From NCBI RefSeq assembly GCF_943193135.1, contig NZ_CALPCZ010000004.1:57369-121368 (forward strand): 64,000 bases of DNA, read 5' to 3'. Both the position numbers and the translations under genes were made by a program. Under the pieces are notes generated by a model. That model saw only the letters and a program-made list of their open reading frames with translations, made no database searches and was not told where the DNA came from. Within the stretch, counting starts at the first letter, position 1, and each line of letters opens with the position of its first letter. Source of the stretch: Odoribacter lunatus (GTDB lineage: Bacteria > Bacteroidota > Bacteroidia > Bacteroidales > Marinifilaceae). Positions 43,865 through 53,127 of this stretch are shown piece after piece.

Positions 43865-46800
43865 TCAATTTATAAACCACGGTCTTCTAATATCATTGTA
43901 AACAGTCTCACTATTCGCATAATCCGCCCATGCCTTAACAGCATCTACTATCGCAGCATCTGTTGCCACCCTCTTCAATGAAACTGCTAAACGTACACCA
44001 GCATGCATAATGTCTACTTTTTGCTCTTCTCGGATGCTTTGTTTGGGTATACGCTCCAAGACATTCAGCATCATATTAGCCAACTGTTCTCGTGTAGCTT
44101 TCGACATTTTTTCATAAGGTATCAATATTAATGTTTGAAGGTAGAGTCGCATCTTATCCGTTACTGCATAGTTACAATAGAAAATAAGATTCTGTAATAC
44201 TTTTTGTATTGATCCCCCGCTATCAGCATGAGCAATCAATGCCTCGCAGGAATCTATTATATCTGCTTCGTTCTCAGAAAAAAGTTGAGCAGTAACAATT
44301 TCTCTCATCTTATTTAGACTTAATTTTCGCAACACATTATTCAATCTTTCCAGCGTTGTCCTTACCGGCAAATGTGAAGATAAATCTTTCTCTAGAACTG
44401 CAAATAGCTTTTGACAAGGCTTTTTATTAGAATATCCCTTTCTTATAATGATACAGACGAATTCTTCCATTTTTTTATATACAGGAACAATGAAGTGACG
44501 CAATCCACCCAACAGCTCATTCGAATCATCAATAGAAGATTGGGCATAGTTGTTGTCCAATATATCTGCTAATTTCTCAAGAATTGCACTTATTTGTTCT
44601 TCCTCAAGAAAAGAAACAAGCAGTACCAGATGATGAAGAGCTTCTTTTAAGGACGATATTGGCGAAGACGATCCAGCATACTTATAGTCTCCATTAAAAA
44701 ATAAGGACAGATCTTCTTCCACTCGTTTTTTCAACATTGGCCATTCTTTATTCGATGGTGAGACAAGTGTATAGGAATGACGCGTAAAAATAGATGATGC
44801 TTCTTTCACACGCCATGCTCTTATCGCAGAAACAAGCTCTTCCTTATTTTCATCTATCTGAGCTTGTAATAAATACATTGCCCTGCAATAGGCTGAGTCT
44901 CGAATATTCTTTCTTGAAGAAGATAATCCTTCTCGCACTATAGCAATCTCAACCTTTCCCGGCTTATAATATTTATATCCATCATCAGGCAAGGGAATGT
45001 CACGCCTCCTTATATCTTCGAATAGAGCAGAGCTAAATGCTTCTGTAAAAACCTCCTGGACACAAGCTGGCAGTACATTGGAATAAATAATGTTCAAGTC
45101 TTCTTGATCACAAAAACGAGCTTTACGATAAGCTTGCAAACAAAACTTATAAATGTTCGACACAATCTCTTCTGAACACAAAGAAGACAAACGTGACAAA
45201 AATGGCAGTAGCACCCTAGTTTCTTTTTGTTTTCTTACCTTTTCGCAAACTGTCTGTGTTGTTGTTTTTAGTAACTGCGTTGCTAGTTTATCCGCACATT
45301 CTCGTGTTAAAGTATTGAGAGTTGAACGATTTGCATAGGAGATGGTCACCTTGCGACTGCTACTACGCAAGACTACACCTAAAGAATAAGGAATACCAAA
45401 ACTTGTCATCTGAGGCAATAGTTGAGTGAGTATTTTCTCATTAACCACATCACCTTCAATTGAATAAGGTACGCCATAAGCTTCACAAAGCAATAAATAA
45501 CGATAAGGATACAAAATCCTCGTATTCGTTCCGGAGTCTAAGTGCCAATATCGGCTTTCCGCATCTACTCCAAAGCCGTGTTTAACTTCAAATGAGTCAT
45601 GCACAGACATACTTATATTCCGCAAAATGGAATCACGGATTTCAATAAACGAAGAAGCGGAGCCACCTCTACCCATTGACTTTTTGTTATATAAGTCAAG
45701 TAATTCTTCCATCACACTACGTAGAGAGAGTTCTTCCGAAGTGGTAGTCTGTGTCAGCGATTGAGTAATACGCTCAAGGGCTTCGCTCAGAAGCTCCGTA
45801 GCACAAGAAAGCTCTCGACTTTCTGCCAATACAAGAGCTTTGTAGATGATACCTTCATAGCAGGATGGTGTCGGTTGCCATTCAGCAAGAATTTCTGTCA
45901 CGGTATCATAATCCAATATTGATAAAGCATTACATGCAGCTATATAGTAAAAACGACTAGTCTGATAACTTGTCATACGAGACTTTTCATTTTTCAGTTG
46001 CTCATAAAGGACCTTGGCTTTATCGTTCTTATCCGGATGGTGACGATAAAGCCGCAGCAGAGATAAGGCCAAAGTGATAGCTTCGTTAGAAAGAGGGGCA
46101 TCGCCATAACTGTGAATTATGGTCTCTAAGTTTTCTCTGTACCAATCAAAATCTTTGAAAGAAAGGGAAATGTCTGCTCGCCAATCTAATTCAAACAGCA
46201 AAGGCTCACGATATTGCTTGTCAATGTTCTTAAAGACTGGCTCCAAATACGGAAACTGGTAAACGGTATCTTTCAAATTATCATAATACTTCTTGGGAAG
46301 AATAAACCATCCCGGATAAGAGAGCCGAACACTTTTCATCTGCTCTATCAACTGCTCGGCATCAATATTTTTTTCGTCATATTTCACATAACCAGTCCAC
46401 TCGGATTCTCTTACTGATAGGTAAGTAAAGAAGAAATCAAGGGCTGTTTTATAATCGTCCAAATCTTTCACCATAGAAAAATTTAGCACTTCTATACCCC
46501 TATGCTCCATCAGCGTTTTGAAAGAGTCATCATAACCTCTATCGCAAGTAATCAAATAGGAGGGACCGGCATAGTCACCCATCACATCGCGCAACCACCC
46601 CTGCCACGAAATAAAGTTGGGATCATCACCAGAAAAGCCCACCAAACAAAAAACACTTTCCACCAATGCCTGACGCACAGTGTTAACAAATTCTGGATGG
46701 TCTACCGGATAGTTTTTGTAGTCTTCCTCTGTCATCAAAAAAGGTGTCTTATCCGGAAAACTACCATGCAGTTTGATTATACGTGGACTTTTCTTATAGA

Positions 46801-47275
46801 GGAGCATTTCTTTAGAGGTAACCACAGAGTATGTACGCACCAAACCCTCACGAGCACGTTCCAGCAATGTATCATAGTTCGTGGTAAAGACATCCCGCCA
46901 AGGCAGATTAAGAAGTGCTTTATGAAGTTCTCCAGGATTCATTCTGTCATCTGGAATAGCATCCCTAATAAGGTTATCCAACTCATTACGCCCAAAAGAT
47001 GCCGTAAACTGCGAAGCAAGTCGCATCGGTGTTTTAAACACCAAATCGCTCAGCACCGGTTTTTCAACATTCTTTAAGCGACAATAAATATCCTTACCTA
47101 CATCATTCCATTGCTTCACCATAATGTATGAAGGCACATCCGCATTACAGCTAAACCCCGCACCTACCATAACGGAAGCCTTGCCCAACTGAAGATACCT
47201 CCGGATCCTGTCAATTTTCGACTTAAAGGAACATGGTACATTCTCTAATATTTCTTCAAATGCCTTTTTCTCCAT
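43865..47275 (-). CDS. SIR2-domain protein with long helical C-terminus, DSR-like
   Basis: The 1136-aa protein has an N-terminal SIR2_2 domain (~20-300): NAD-binding VGAGFSCNADVP (GAGFS 38-42), TTNYDTLLE (Asn133, Asp135) and IKLHGSF (His170), then LVGFSGDDPN. All residues needed to bind and hydrolyse NAD are seen. The remaining ~830 residues are helical and repeat-like with no known domain, the layout of the DSR1/DSR2 anti-phage sirtuins, which deplete NAD when their C-terminal part senses a phage protein. It lies upstream of the exonuclease-RecQ-UvrD gene in the same direction, on the mobilizable element. Confidence 0.75.
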   Translation of the reverse strand: MEKKAFEEILENVPCSFKSKIDRIRRYLQLGKASVMVGAGFSCNADVPSYIMVKQWNDVGKDIYCRLKNVEKPVLSDLVFKTPMRLASQFTASFGRNELDNLIRDAIPDDRMNPGELHKALLNLPWRDVFTTNYDTLLERAREGLVRTYSVVTSKEMLLYKKSPRIIKLHGSFPDKTPFLMTEEDYKNYPVDHPEFVNTVRQALVESVFCLVGFSGDDPNFISWQGWLRDVMGDYAGPSYLITCDRGYDDSFKTLMEHRGIEVLNFSMVKDLDDYKTALDFFFTYLSVRESEWTGYVKYDEKNIDAEQLIEQMKSVRLSYPGWFILPKKYYDNLKDTVYQFPYLEPVFKNIDKQYREPLLFELDWRADISLSFKDFDWYRENLETIIHSYGDAPLSNEAITLALSLLRLYRHHPDKNDKAKVLYEQLKNEKSRMTSYQTSRFYYIAACNALSILDYDTVTEILAEWQPTPSCYEGIIYKALVLAESRELSCATELLSEALERITQSLTQTTTSEELSLRSVMEELLDLYNKKSMGRGGSASSFIEIRDSILRNISMSVHDSFEVKHGFGVDAESRYWHLDSGTNTRILYPYRYLLLCEAYGVPYSIEGDVVNEKILTQLLPQMTSFGIPYSLGVVLRSSSRKVTISYANRSTLNTLTRECADKLATQLLKTTTQTVCEKVRKQKETRVLLPFLSRLSSLCSEEIVSNIYKFCLQAYRKARFCDQEDLNIIYSNVLPACVQEVFTEAFSSALFEDIRRRDIPLPDDGYKYYKPGKVEIAIVREGLSSSRKNIRDSAYCRAMYLLQAQIDENKEELVSAIRAWRVKEASSIFTRHSYTLVSPSNKEWPMLKKRVEEDLSLFFNGDYKYAGSSSPISSLKEALHHLVLLVSFLEEEQISAILEKLADILDNNYAQSSIDDSNELLGGLRHFIVPVYKKMEEFVCIIIRKGYSNKKPCQKLFAVLEKDLSSHLPVRTTLERLNNVLRKLSLNKMREIVTAQLFSENEADIIDSCEALIAHADSGGSIQKVLQNLIFYCNYAVTDKMRLYLQTLILIPYEKMSKATREQLANMMLNVLERIPKQSIREEQKVDIMHAGVRLAVSLKRVATDAAIVDAVKAWADYANSETVYNDIRRPWFIN

Positions 47276-47483
47276 TTATTAAGATCTTCAAATTACACTC
47301 AGATAAAATTAAAAAATAAATAAAAATTTATTAAAACACATAAATCACTTAGAATCAATAGATTTACTACGACATATTATATTCACATACTCACCACATT
47401 ATCAGAAGATACAAAATTATTAACACTAATAAACAACGACAAGTTATCAAAAAATATGATGAACAAAAATATAAACAATTACT

Positions 47484-48188
47484 TTATAAAATTTTTCCAT
47501 TCAACTTAATCCGGCACTCCGTTTCGGTGTGGGACATTTTGCGTTCAATAGTTGATATTTCTGAGTCACGCAGGGTGTGGGCGAAGACTTTTTTGATAAA
47601 TGCAGCGGTTTGCAAGCGGGGTTTGCCGAATGCCTTGCCGATATTCCAGCCGAAGTGCATTATATCAATGGATTTCAATTGCGCATCCGTTTTTAAGGGA
47701 GCATATTCTGACAGTGTATCTCTCAGACTATATTCGGTAATGTAACCGCACAGGCATTCGAGGTCTTCTTCGCTCATATAAGCCACCATTGTCTGCCTTG
47801 TATAATCGAGCACCCTATCTAATTTCGCCTGTGATGCCCGTTCCTGTTCGGCAAGAACGTTAGCCCGTAATACCTCGTACTCCAATGGCCGGGGTGTGGA
47901 TTCGACAAGGGCAACATTTTCTTCTTCAACAACTTCCGTTTGCTGAAATGTCCGGAAACGCAACAAGAACTTCTGCAAAGGCTGCAATAAAAACTCATTG
48001 AGTATCATTTGAAAACTGATATAAAGTGCAGACAGCACCACGACTGTTGCAAAAAATGCAACCGTCGCACTGAATTCGTCCATTCCCCCAAGCAACACAA
48101 GCCAACGCACCAATATGCCCAAAAGCAAAATCGCTCCAAACACCAAAAGATAAAGTGCAATGTATTCCGTTTTCTTCCGATTCATCAT
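47484..48188 (-). CDS. Two-TM membrane protein common on Bacteroides mobilizable elements
   Basis: The 234-aa protein has two membrane segments (about 11-32 and 37-62) and a cytoplasmic part with a charged linker (VEEENVALVESTPRPLEYEV) and a helical end (FGWNIGKAFGKPRLQTAAFI, then KMSHTETECRIKLNG). I associate proteins of this look with the neighbourhood of Bacteroidota integrases and mob genes, but know no function. It stands 208 bp from the SIR2 gene on the same strand. Confidence that it is a real gene is high, function unknown. Confidence 0.65.
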   Translation of the reverse strand: MMNRKKTEYIALYLLVFGAILLLGILVRWLVLLGGMDEFSATVAFFATVVVLSALYISFQMILNEFLLQPLQKFLLRFRTFQQTEVVEEENVALVESTPRPLEYEVLRANVLAEQERASQAKLDRVLDYTRQTMVAYMSEEDLECLCGYITEYSLRDTLSEYAPLKTDAQLKSIDIMHFGWNIGKAFGKPRLQTAAFIKKVFAHTLRDSEISTIERKMSHTETECRIKLNGKIL

Positions 48189-48499
48189 ACTATTTGTTAA
48201 TCATTCCTGCACAAATATATATGACAAATCCCACGCAAAAAATGGCAAATTTCATTATTGAAGGGATTTCCACAGATTTATTCTCCTCTCATATCATACT
48301 ATATACCTAAAAAACAATACTTTAACATTTTTCCCAATTCTGATAAAAATTAATCAAGATAATGAAATAATGAACTAATTTTTAGTAATAGAAATAATCC
48401 GTCGTATGATTAAGAATCATATTTGTGCTTGTCGCAGAATATCAGGATTCCTTACTATATTTGCAATAAATTACTTATAAAACATAAACAGGAAGAGAT
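48189..48499. other. Intergenic stretch before the broken secreted-protein gene
   Basis: About 310 bp of AT-rich DNA with no gene. TATATTTG at 48456-48463 is a -7-like element 37 nt before the ATG at 48500, without a good -33 partner. Nothing else is seen. Confidence 0.4.
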
Positions 48500-49006
48500 A
48501 TGAAACTACACCATATAATCAAATCATCTCTTATAACATTTATATTATTCTTCGTTATAAACTCTAATGCCTAAACAATTGGTTATACATATAAGGCATT
48601 AGCGGCGGAAGGGTGCAGCGTAAAATATAGTGTGTCAAAACACAATGGTCGATTTTATATCATCACAACAGTATCGTCTGATAGAATGAGATTTCTAAAA
48701 GAACCAATAATGATGGTAAAAACAACAAAAGGAGATATCCTAAAATTTTCAGGAGAATTCCTAGACAATGGAACTCAATCTGCAGGTATTGTTACTGGCA
48801 ATATTATTATTCCTGTTACATCTATCATCTCAACAGCTCAATTTGAAGTTTCCGCTGAACAATTTGAACAACTGAGAAATGGCATCACAAAAGTAAAACT
48901 TTCAACTACACCTATAGAACACGAGCGTACATTCAAGAAAGACAAAATAGGTAAAAAACTTTACGAATACTATGTTAATGCTAGAGATAAAGAGGAGTAT
49001 TTTTAG
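48500..49006 (+). pseudogene. Small secreted-protein gene with a nonsense codon after the signal peptide
   Basis: ATG 48500 (preceded by AGGAAGAG) opens a 24-residue signal peptide (KSSLITFILFFVINSNA) and is stopped at once by TAA at 48572-48574, where CAA (Gln) would restore a normal cleavage junction. The same frame continues open to 49006 (TIGYTYKALAAEGCSVKYSV...), encoding a ~145-aa beta-rich mature protein with a C-terminal FKKDKIGKKLYEYY segment. An internal ATG at 48632 could make a non-exported piece. No family is recognised. The change looks like one point mutation. Confidence 0.6.
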
Positions 49007-49182
49007 TGTTCCTATGTCATTCTCAGACTCTCCCATACTTTAATCTTAAATTAATATGTCTGCATTAATAGCAGATTATCATTCTTCAAAAGAATAACAC
49101 TCCCAATAAAATACTAAAATAGTGATATAAGGCTTATAAAAATCAAGGCGGTAACTTTATATATTGAGTTACCGCCTACTTC

Positions 49183-50289
49183 TTACCTTAATGATATTTT
49201 ATTCACTGTCTCGCGCTTCTTGGCACTTACCAAATCGGCGTAAATCTGGGTGGTGGTTACGTTTTTGTGGGTCAGCATCTTTGAAACGGTGTAAATATCT
49301 GTGCCCGAAGCGATTTGCAGGGTTGCATAGGTATGACGGAAGCAATGAAAGGTTATGTGTTTTGTGATTCCCGCCTTTTCAAGCCAGTTTTTCAGCGGAT
49401 AATTTATCATACTGCGTTGCAAGTCCTTAAACACCTTGCCTGTTCCGGGCGTACCGCACAATTCGTAGGCTTCGTAACTAATGGGAAGCGTCGCTTCCGT
49501 CTGGGTTTTCTGCGTCCTGATGCGTAAGCAATAGCCTTGGTCGGGAGCAATGGAAAAATCCTCCCATTGCAAGTTCAGGATGTCGCTTATCCGCAAACCG
49601 GTCAGACAGGCAAACAACGAAGCCGCCTTTAAGACAGGAATATCGCAAGGCGTGGCTGCCAACTGCTTCACCTCATCCAAGGTCAGATACTCTTTCTTCA
49701 CATCCTGCGGTTCTATCTTATCAAGGTAATCATTGATGTTTTCCCGAAACCATTTGTCCCGATAGGCAATCTTCAACAGTCCTCTGAACGTGGAGTAATA
49801 GCCGGATGCGGAATTGAGCGATACGGGACGGTGATTCCGCCGGAGCTGTTTGGCATTCAGCAGGTATTCACGAAATCTCTTGCACAAATCCACATTCACG
49901 TCTCCAAACGTACACTGCCCTTTGACAAAATTGTAGAAATGCTGATAGACAAACGTCCATTTCTGGTCTTTGCTCCGGCACATCTTCTTGAAATAGGCCA
50001 GAAAATCGGCTTTCATCTTGGTCTTGTCCAAGAAGCCGAACTCCTCGTTGACCAGCGACTGCACCCGGATACAACGAATCGCCTCCGCCTTGTTCAGCAT
50101 ATCGTTGTTAAACTGACGTTCCATTTCGTTTTTCGGGTGTGCATAGATGTAAATCCCGAGATATTCCCGACGGCTCATCTGCATCGTTTCGGGGTTACGG
50201 ACTGCCGGATAATAATCCAGATACAAAGAGATGCGGTCATTCCGAATCGCTCTCTGACGAACGGTTACTTTTGTACAAGTGTGTTGCAT
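49183..50289 (-). CDS. int: Tyrosine integrase of the mobilizable element
   Basis: The 368-aa protein has an N-terminal SAM-like core-binding domain (~100-200) and a catalytic domain with Arg in TGLRISDILNL (~230), HCFRHTYATLQ (His, Arg) near 315, LTHKNVTTTQIY with the nucleophile Tyr350. All catalytic residues are present. It is 1.2 kb from the 3' end of mnmE and is likely to have inserted the element there; the multi-HTH gene beside it could control direction. Confidence 0.85.
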   Translation of the reverse strand: MQHTCTKVTVRQRAIRNDRISLYLDYYPAVRNPETMQMSRREYLGIYIYAHPKNEMERQFNNDMLNKAEAIRCIRVQSLVNEEFGFLDKTKMKADFLAYFKKMCRSKDQKWTFVYQHFYNFVKGQCTFGDVNVDLCKRFREYLLNAKQLRRNHRPVSLNSASGYYSTFRGLLKIAYRDKWFRENINDYLDKIEPQDVKKEYLTLDEVKQLAATPCDIPVLKAASLFACLTGLRISDILNLQWEDFSIAPDQGYCLRIRTQKTQTEATLPISYEAYELCGTPGTGKVFKDLQRSMINYPLKNWLEKAGITKHITFHCFRHTYATLQIASGTDIYTVSKMLTHKNVTTTQIYADLVSAKKRETVNKISLR

Positions 50290-50381
50290 ACTGTTTTTAT
50301 TTAGGTTTTACAATGGTTTGGTGCAAAGAAAAATGGTTATTCAACGGTGGACACGTTCACCGCCAAATAACTGACATCGGC

Positions 50382-51281
50382 TTATTCTATCCTCGGAGCC
50401 TCAAACAGCTTGTCCAATTCCGGCTTGGAGATAAGCGTGTATTTGCCCTTCTTGACCCTCGGTATATGATGATATTTTACATAATGGTAAAGCTGGTCAC
50501 GGGTAAGGCTGAATTTTTCCATAGCTTCGGCTACGGTGTAATGGGACGGCTCTTCCGGCACGGCGATACCTTTGGCAATATCCACGTGCTTCTTGGAATA
50601 GTACACCACAATCCCTTCCTTCTTCTTCGGAATGGCATTCTTGGAAACAAAAGTATAGATAGCACTCAACGTCATACCGAACTTTTCCTGCATTTCCTGC
50701 GTGCTATACCATTCCGTAATATCGGGATTCGGCGCTTTTCTAGCAAAGTAAGCATCCATATGTTTCTTGCTCCAGTAGGTTTTGCCACGGCAAAAAGTGC
50801 GGGGGATATTCTGCTCTTTCGCCATATGAAATATCCACGATTCCTTAACGCCATACTTTTCTTTGATTTCCGCAGTAGTGTAGAAATCTGTAATAGAAGC
50901 GTCCTTTATGGGTAGGCGTTTCTTATATTCCACAGCCTTTTCAAACATAAGGTCAATGTCCTTTCTTCTGACCAATGTTTTTCCTTTAAATTGGACAACT
51001 TTAATCATATTGTCCGCCATATAGCGGTAAATACTGGCTCGACTAATTCCTAAGAGTTTTGCGACTTCAGACGGAGTATAAAACTCTTTGTCCTCAATAG
51101 GGCTTTCTTTTGGATTTGTTGCGAACTCTTTTTGATAAGCAACGATTCGCTCCTGCCGGATTCGCTCTTTGTAAGCTGCGCTATTGCATTTATGAGAACA
51201 ATAATTTGTACTCATCTTGCGAGCTGTAAAAATACGTCCACACCATTTACATTGCTTTTGAATTTCGATATTACTACTCAT
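50382..51281 (-). CDS. Multi-HTH (excisionase-like) protein with a zinc-finger start
   Basis: The 299-aa protein begins with a Cys4-type finger (CKWCGRIFTARKMSTNYCSH, KC) and then has four helix-turn-helix units of the excisionase/MerR type. These are YTPSEVAKLLGISRASIYRY, YTTAEIKEKYGVKESWIFHM, YSTQEMQEKFGMTLSAIYTF and YTVAEAMEKFSLTRDQLYHY. Each is followed by a basic wing ending in a R-K-D-I or K-K-H-x-D motif. Such repeated-HTH proteins lie next to the integrase in Bacteroides mobilizable elements and probably bind several sites at an attachment end. It is upstream of int, with a 92-bp gap. Confidence 0.8.
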   Translation of the reverse strand: MSSNIEIQKQCKWCGRIFTARKMSTNYCSHKCNSAAYKERIRQERIVAYQKEFATNPKESPIEDKEFYTPSEVAKLLGISRASIYRYMADNMIKVVQFKGKTLVRRKDIDLMFEKAVEYKKRLPIKDASITDFYTTAEIKEKYGVKESWIFHMAKEQNIPRTFCRGKTYWSKKHMDAYFARKAPNPDITEWYSTQEMQEKFGMTLSAIYTFVSKNAIPKKKEGIVVYYSKKHVDIAKGIAVPEEPSHYTVAEAMEKFSLTRDQLYHYVKYHHIPRVKKGKYTLISKPELDKLFEAPRIE

Positions 51282-51318
51282 TATTTCTCTGTTTATTTCT
51301 CCTATTTTGCATCAATGC

Positions 51319-51344
51319 GTCTCACTATGTCTCACGGTGTCTCA
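51319..51344 (+). repeat. Three GTCTCA repeats at 10-bp spacing
   Basis: GTCTCA occurs at 51319, 51329 and 51339, one per helical turn, in the short gap between the multi-HTH gene and mnmE. This regular face-of-helix array next to an integrase resembles arm-type or excisionase sites. Function is inferred only from place and spacing. Confidence 0.4.
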
Positions 51345-51453
51345 AATCTCCACCACCTTTCCACCCCAAAATCTCGAGTAACAAGCGAGTAACAAATACG
51401 GTACAAAAATGAGCTGAAAAAGCCTCACGAACGATGATTATCGCTCACAAGAC

Positions 51454-51484
51454 CAAAAAGAAAGGCGTTCAAAATGAACGCCTT
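51454..51484 (-). terminator. Terminator downstream of mnmE
   Basis: AAGGCGTTC (51462-51470) pairs with GAACGCCTT (51476-51484). On the minus strand a T-rich run (51454-51461) follows the stem. It ends ~43 nt after the mnmE stop codon, on the side of the element, so if the attachment site is at the gene's end this terminator belongs to the element. Confidence 0.7.
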
Positions 51485-51526
51485 AGTAATCAATAATGGG
51501 TTATGCTAATCGTTGGTAATCACCAC

Positions 51527-52921
51527 TTATTTTCCGATGCAGAAGTTTTTAAAGATATTCCCCAATACCTCGTCGGTGGTGATTTCACCGGTGATTTCAC
51601 CGAGGTAATGCAAGCATTCACGGATGTCCTGGGAAATAAATTCTGCACTGATACCGGATTGAAGACCGGAACCTACCCGCTGAACAGCGGCAAGGGCATG
51701 CTTCAAGGCCTCATAATGCCGGATATTATTGACAATCACGTCAGAAGAGTTCAGTTCTCCCCCATTCACCGCATCCAACAATTCCTTTACCAGCAAATCC
51801 AGGTTCGTACCAGTATACGCGGATATCGGAATAATTTTCTCTCCAGCGGTAAAAAGGCGTATTGTTTCCTGAGGGGTCAATACATCTTCCACCTGATCCG
51901 TCTTATTCAGCACGATAATCAACCGGGCTTCCGGTGAAATATGCTCCTTCACCTGTCGGTAATATTCCTCAAAACTCTCCTCTCCCCGACTTAAATCCGT
52001 CAGCAGCAAGACGATGCTGGCTTGTTCCATTTTGGCAAAAGTACGCTCAATCCCCATACTTTCCACCCGGTCTTCGGTATACCGGATACCTGCCGTATCG
52101 ATAAAACGGAACAGGACTCCTTCCAAATGCACCATGTCTTCAATCACATCTCGCGTAGTACCCGCCACATCCGAAACAATCGCCTTCTCCTCACGAAGCA
52201 AGGCGTTCAACAGGGTACTTTTCCCGACATTGGTATTTCCCACAATCGCCACGGGTACCCCGTTTTTGATAACATTGCCCAAGGAAAAAGAACGGCACAG
52301 ACGCTCCAGCAAATCTTCTATGTATCCAGCAATCCTACGCAATTCCGTCCGGTCAGCAAACTCAACATCCTCCTCCGAAAAATCCAGTTCCAATTCCAAC
52401 AGCGAAGTAATCCGCAACAGCTCGGTTCGCAGTTTCATCAGCTCGGCAGAAAAACCGCCTTTCATCTGATTGATTGCCATACGGTGAGCCGCAGAAGAAG
52501 AAGAGGCTATCAAATCGGCAACAGCCTCCGCCTGCGACAAATCCATTTTCCCGTTCAGAAAAGCCCGCTGGGTAAACTCGCCCGGCATCGCCAGACGCGC
52601 ACCGGCATCTACCAGCAACTTCAACAACTGCTGCTGGATGTAAACGGAACCGTGACAGGCTATTTCCACGGACTCCTCACCGGTAAAAGAATGCGGCGCA
52701 CGAAACACGGTCACCAACACCTCATCCACCATCTCCCCTTTCTCCACAATCCGCCCGTAATGCACCGTATTGGCAGCAGCCTCCTGCAACTGCTTTCCCG
52801 ACGGCGATTCATACACTCGGTTCGCCAAAGCGATACACCCCTCACCGGAAAGCCTAATCACAGCAATCGCCCCCATTCCCGGAGCCGTAGAAACCGCACA
52901 AATAATATCTCCCTTTACCAT
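51527..52921 (-). CDS. mnmE: MnmE, tRNA uridine-5-carboxymethylaminomethyl modification GTPase
   Basis: The 464-aa protein has the whole MnmE plan. The N-terminal folate-binding domain (~1-120; STAPGMGAIAVIRLSG) is followed by helical segments and a GTPase domain with P-loop GNTNVGKST (~220-230), a conserved TTRD segment and DTAG (switch II). NKTD is the guanine motif. The C-terminus ends FCIGK with the conserved Cys461. With MnmG it adds the cmnm5 group to U34 of several tRNAs. The 3' end borders the integrase region; the reading frame is complete. Upstream (52922-53127) is a short AT-rich promoter region shared with the DUF4251 gene. Confidence 0.95.
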   Translation of the reverse strand: MVKGDIICAVSTAPGMGAIAVIRLSGEGCIALANRVYESPSGKQLQEAAANTVHYGRIVEKGEMVDEVLVTVFRAPHSFTGEESVEIACHGSVYIQQQLLKLLVDAGARLAMPGEFTQRAFLNGKMDLSQAEAVADLIASSSSAAHRMAINQMKGGFSAELMKLRTELLRITSLLELELDFSEEDVEFADRTELRRIAGYIEDLLERLCRSFSLGNVIKNGVPVAIVGNTNVGKSTLLNALLREEKAIVSDVAGTTRDVIEDMVHLEGVLFRFIDTAGIRYTEDRVESMGIERTFAKMEQASIVLLLTDLSRGEESFEEYYRQVKEHISPEARLIIVLNKTDQVEDVLTPQETIRLFTAGEKIIPISAYTGTNLDLLVKELLDAVNGGELNSSDVIVNNIRHYEALKHALAAVQRVGSGLQSGISAEFISQDIRECLHYLGEITGEITTDEVLGNIFKNFCIGK

Positions 52922-53127
52922 ATCTCATAACATCCTTTTGACAAAATTACGACTTTAGCCCAAAATAAGAAATAAATCTCCTCAAAACTCTTATTTACAA
53001 CAGTCTAAATTTTATACTTTTTTAAATAATACTCACTAACTTACGGCTTTATTTTTGCGTACACAATTATAAAAATTAATATCCCAAAAATAACAGAGTA
53101 TTTATTAACTAAATAAAACGACCTACT

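Noticed and set aside
46502..47077. 191-codon frame opposite the SIR2 gene
   Set aside because: No motif; the opposite strand carries the NAD-binding residues.
51527..51545. Second copy of the end of mnmE as a left attachment site inside the window
   Set aside because: Scanned by eye for the CTTCTGCATCGGAAAATAA sequence; only short chance matches seen. The left end is probably outside or diverged.
52022..52930. 302-codon open frame opposite mnmE
   Set aside because: It mirrors the strongly conserved mnmE coding strand, is rich in His, Arg and Ser without domain motifs, and has no own start context; a shadow frame.
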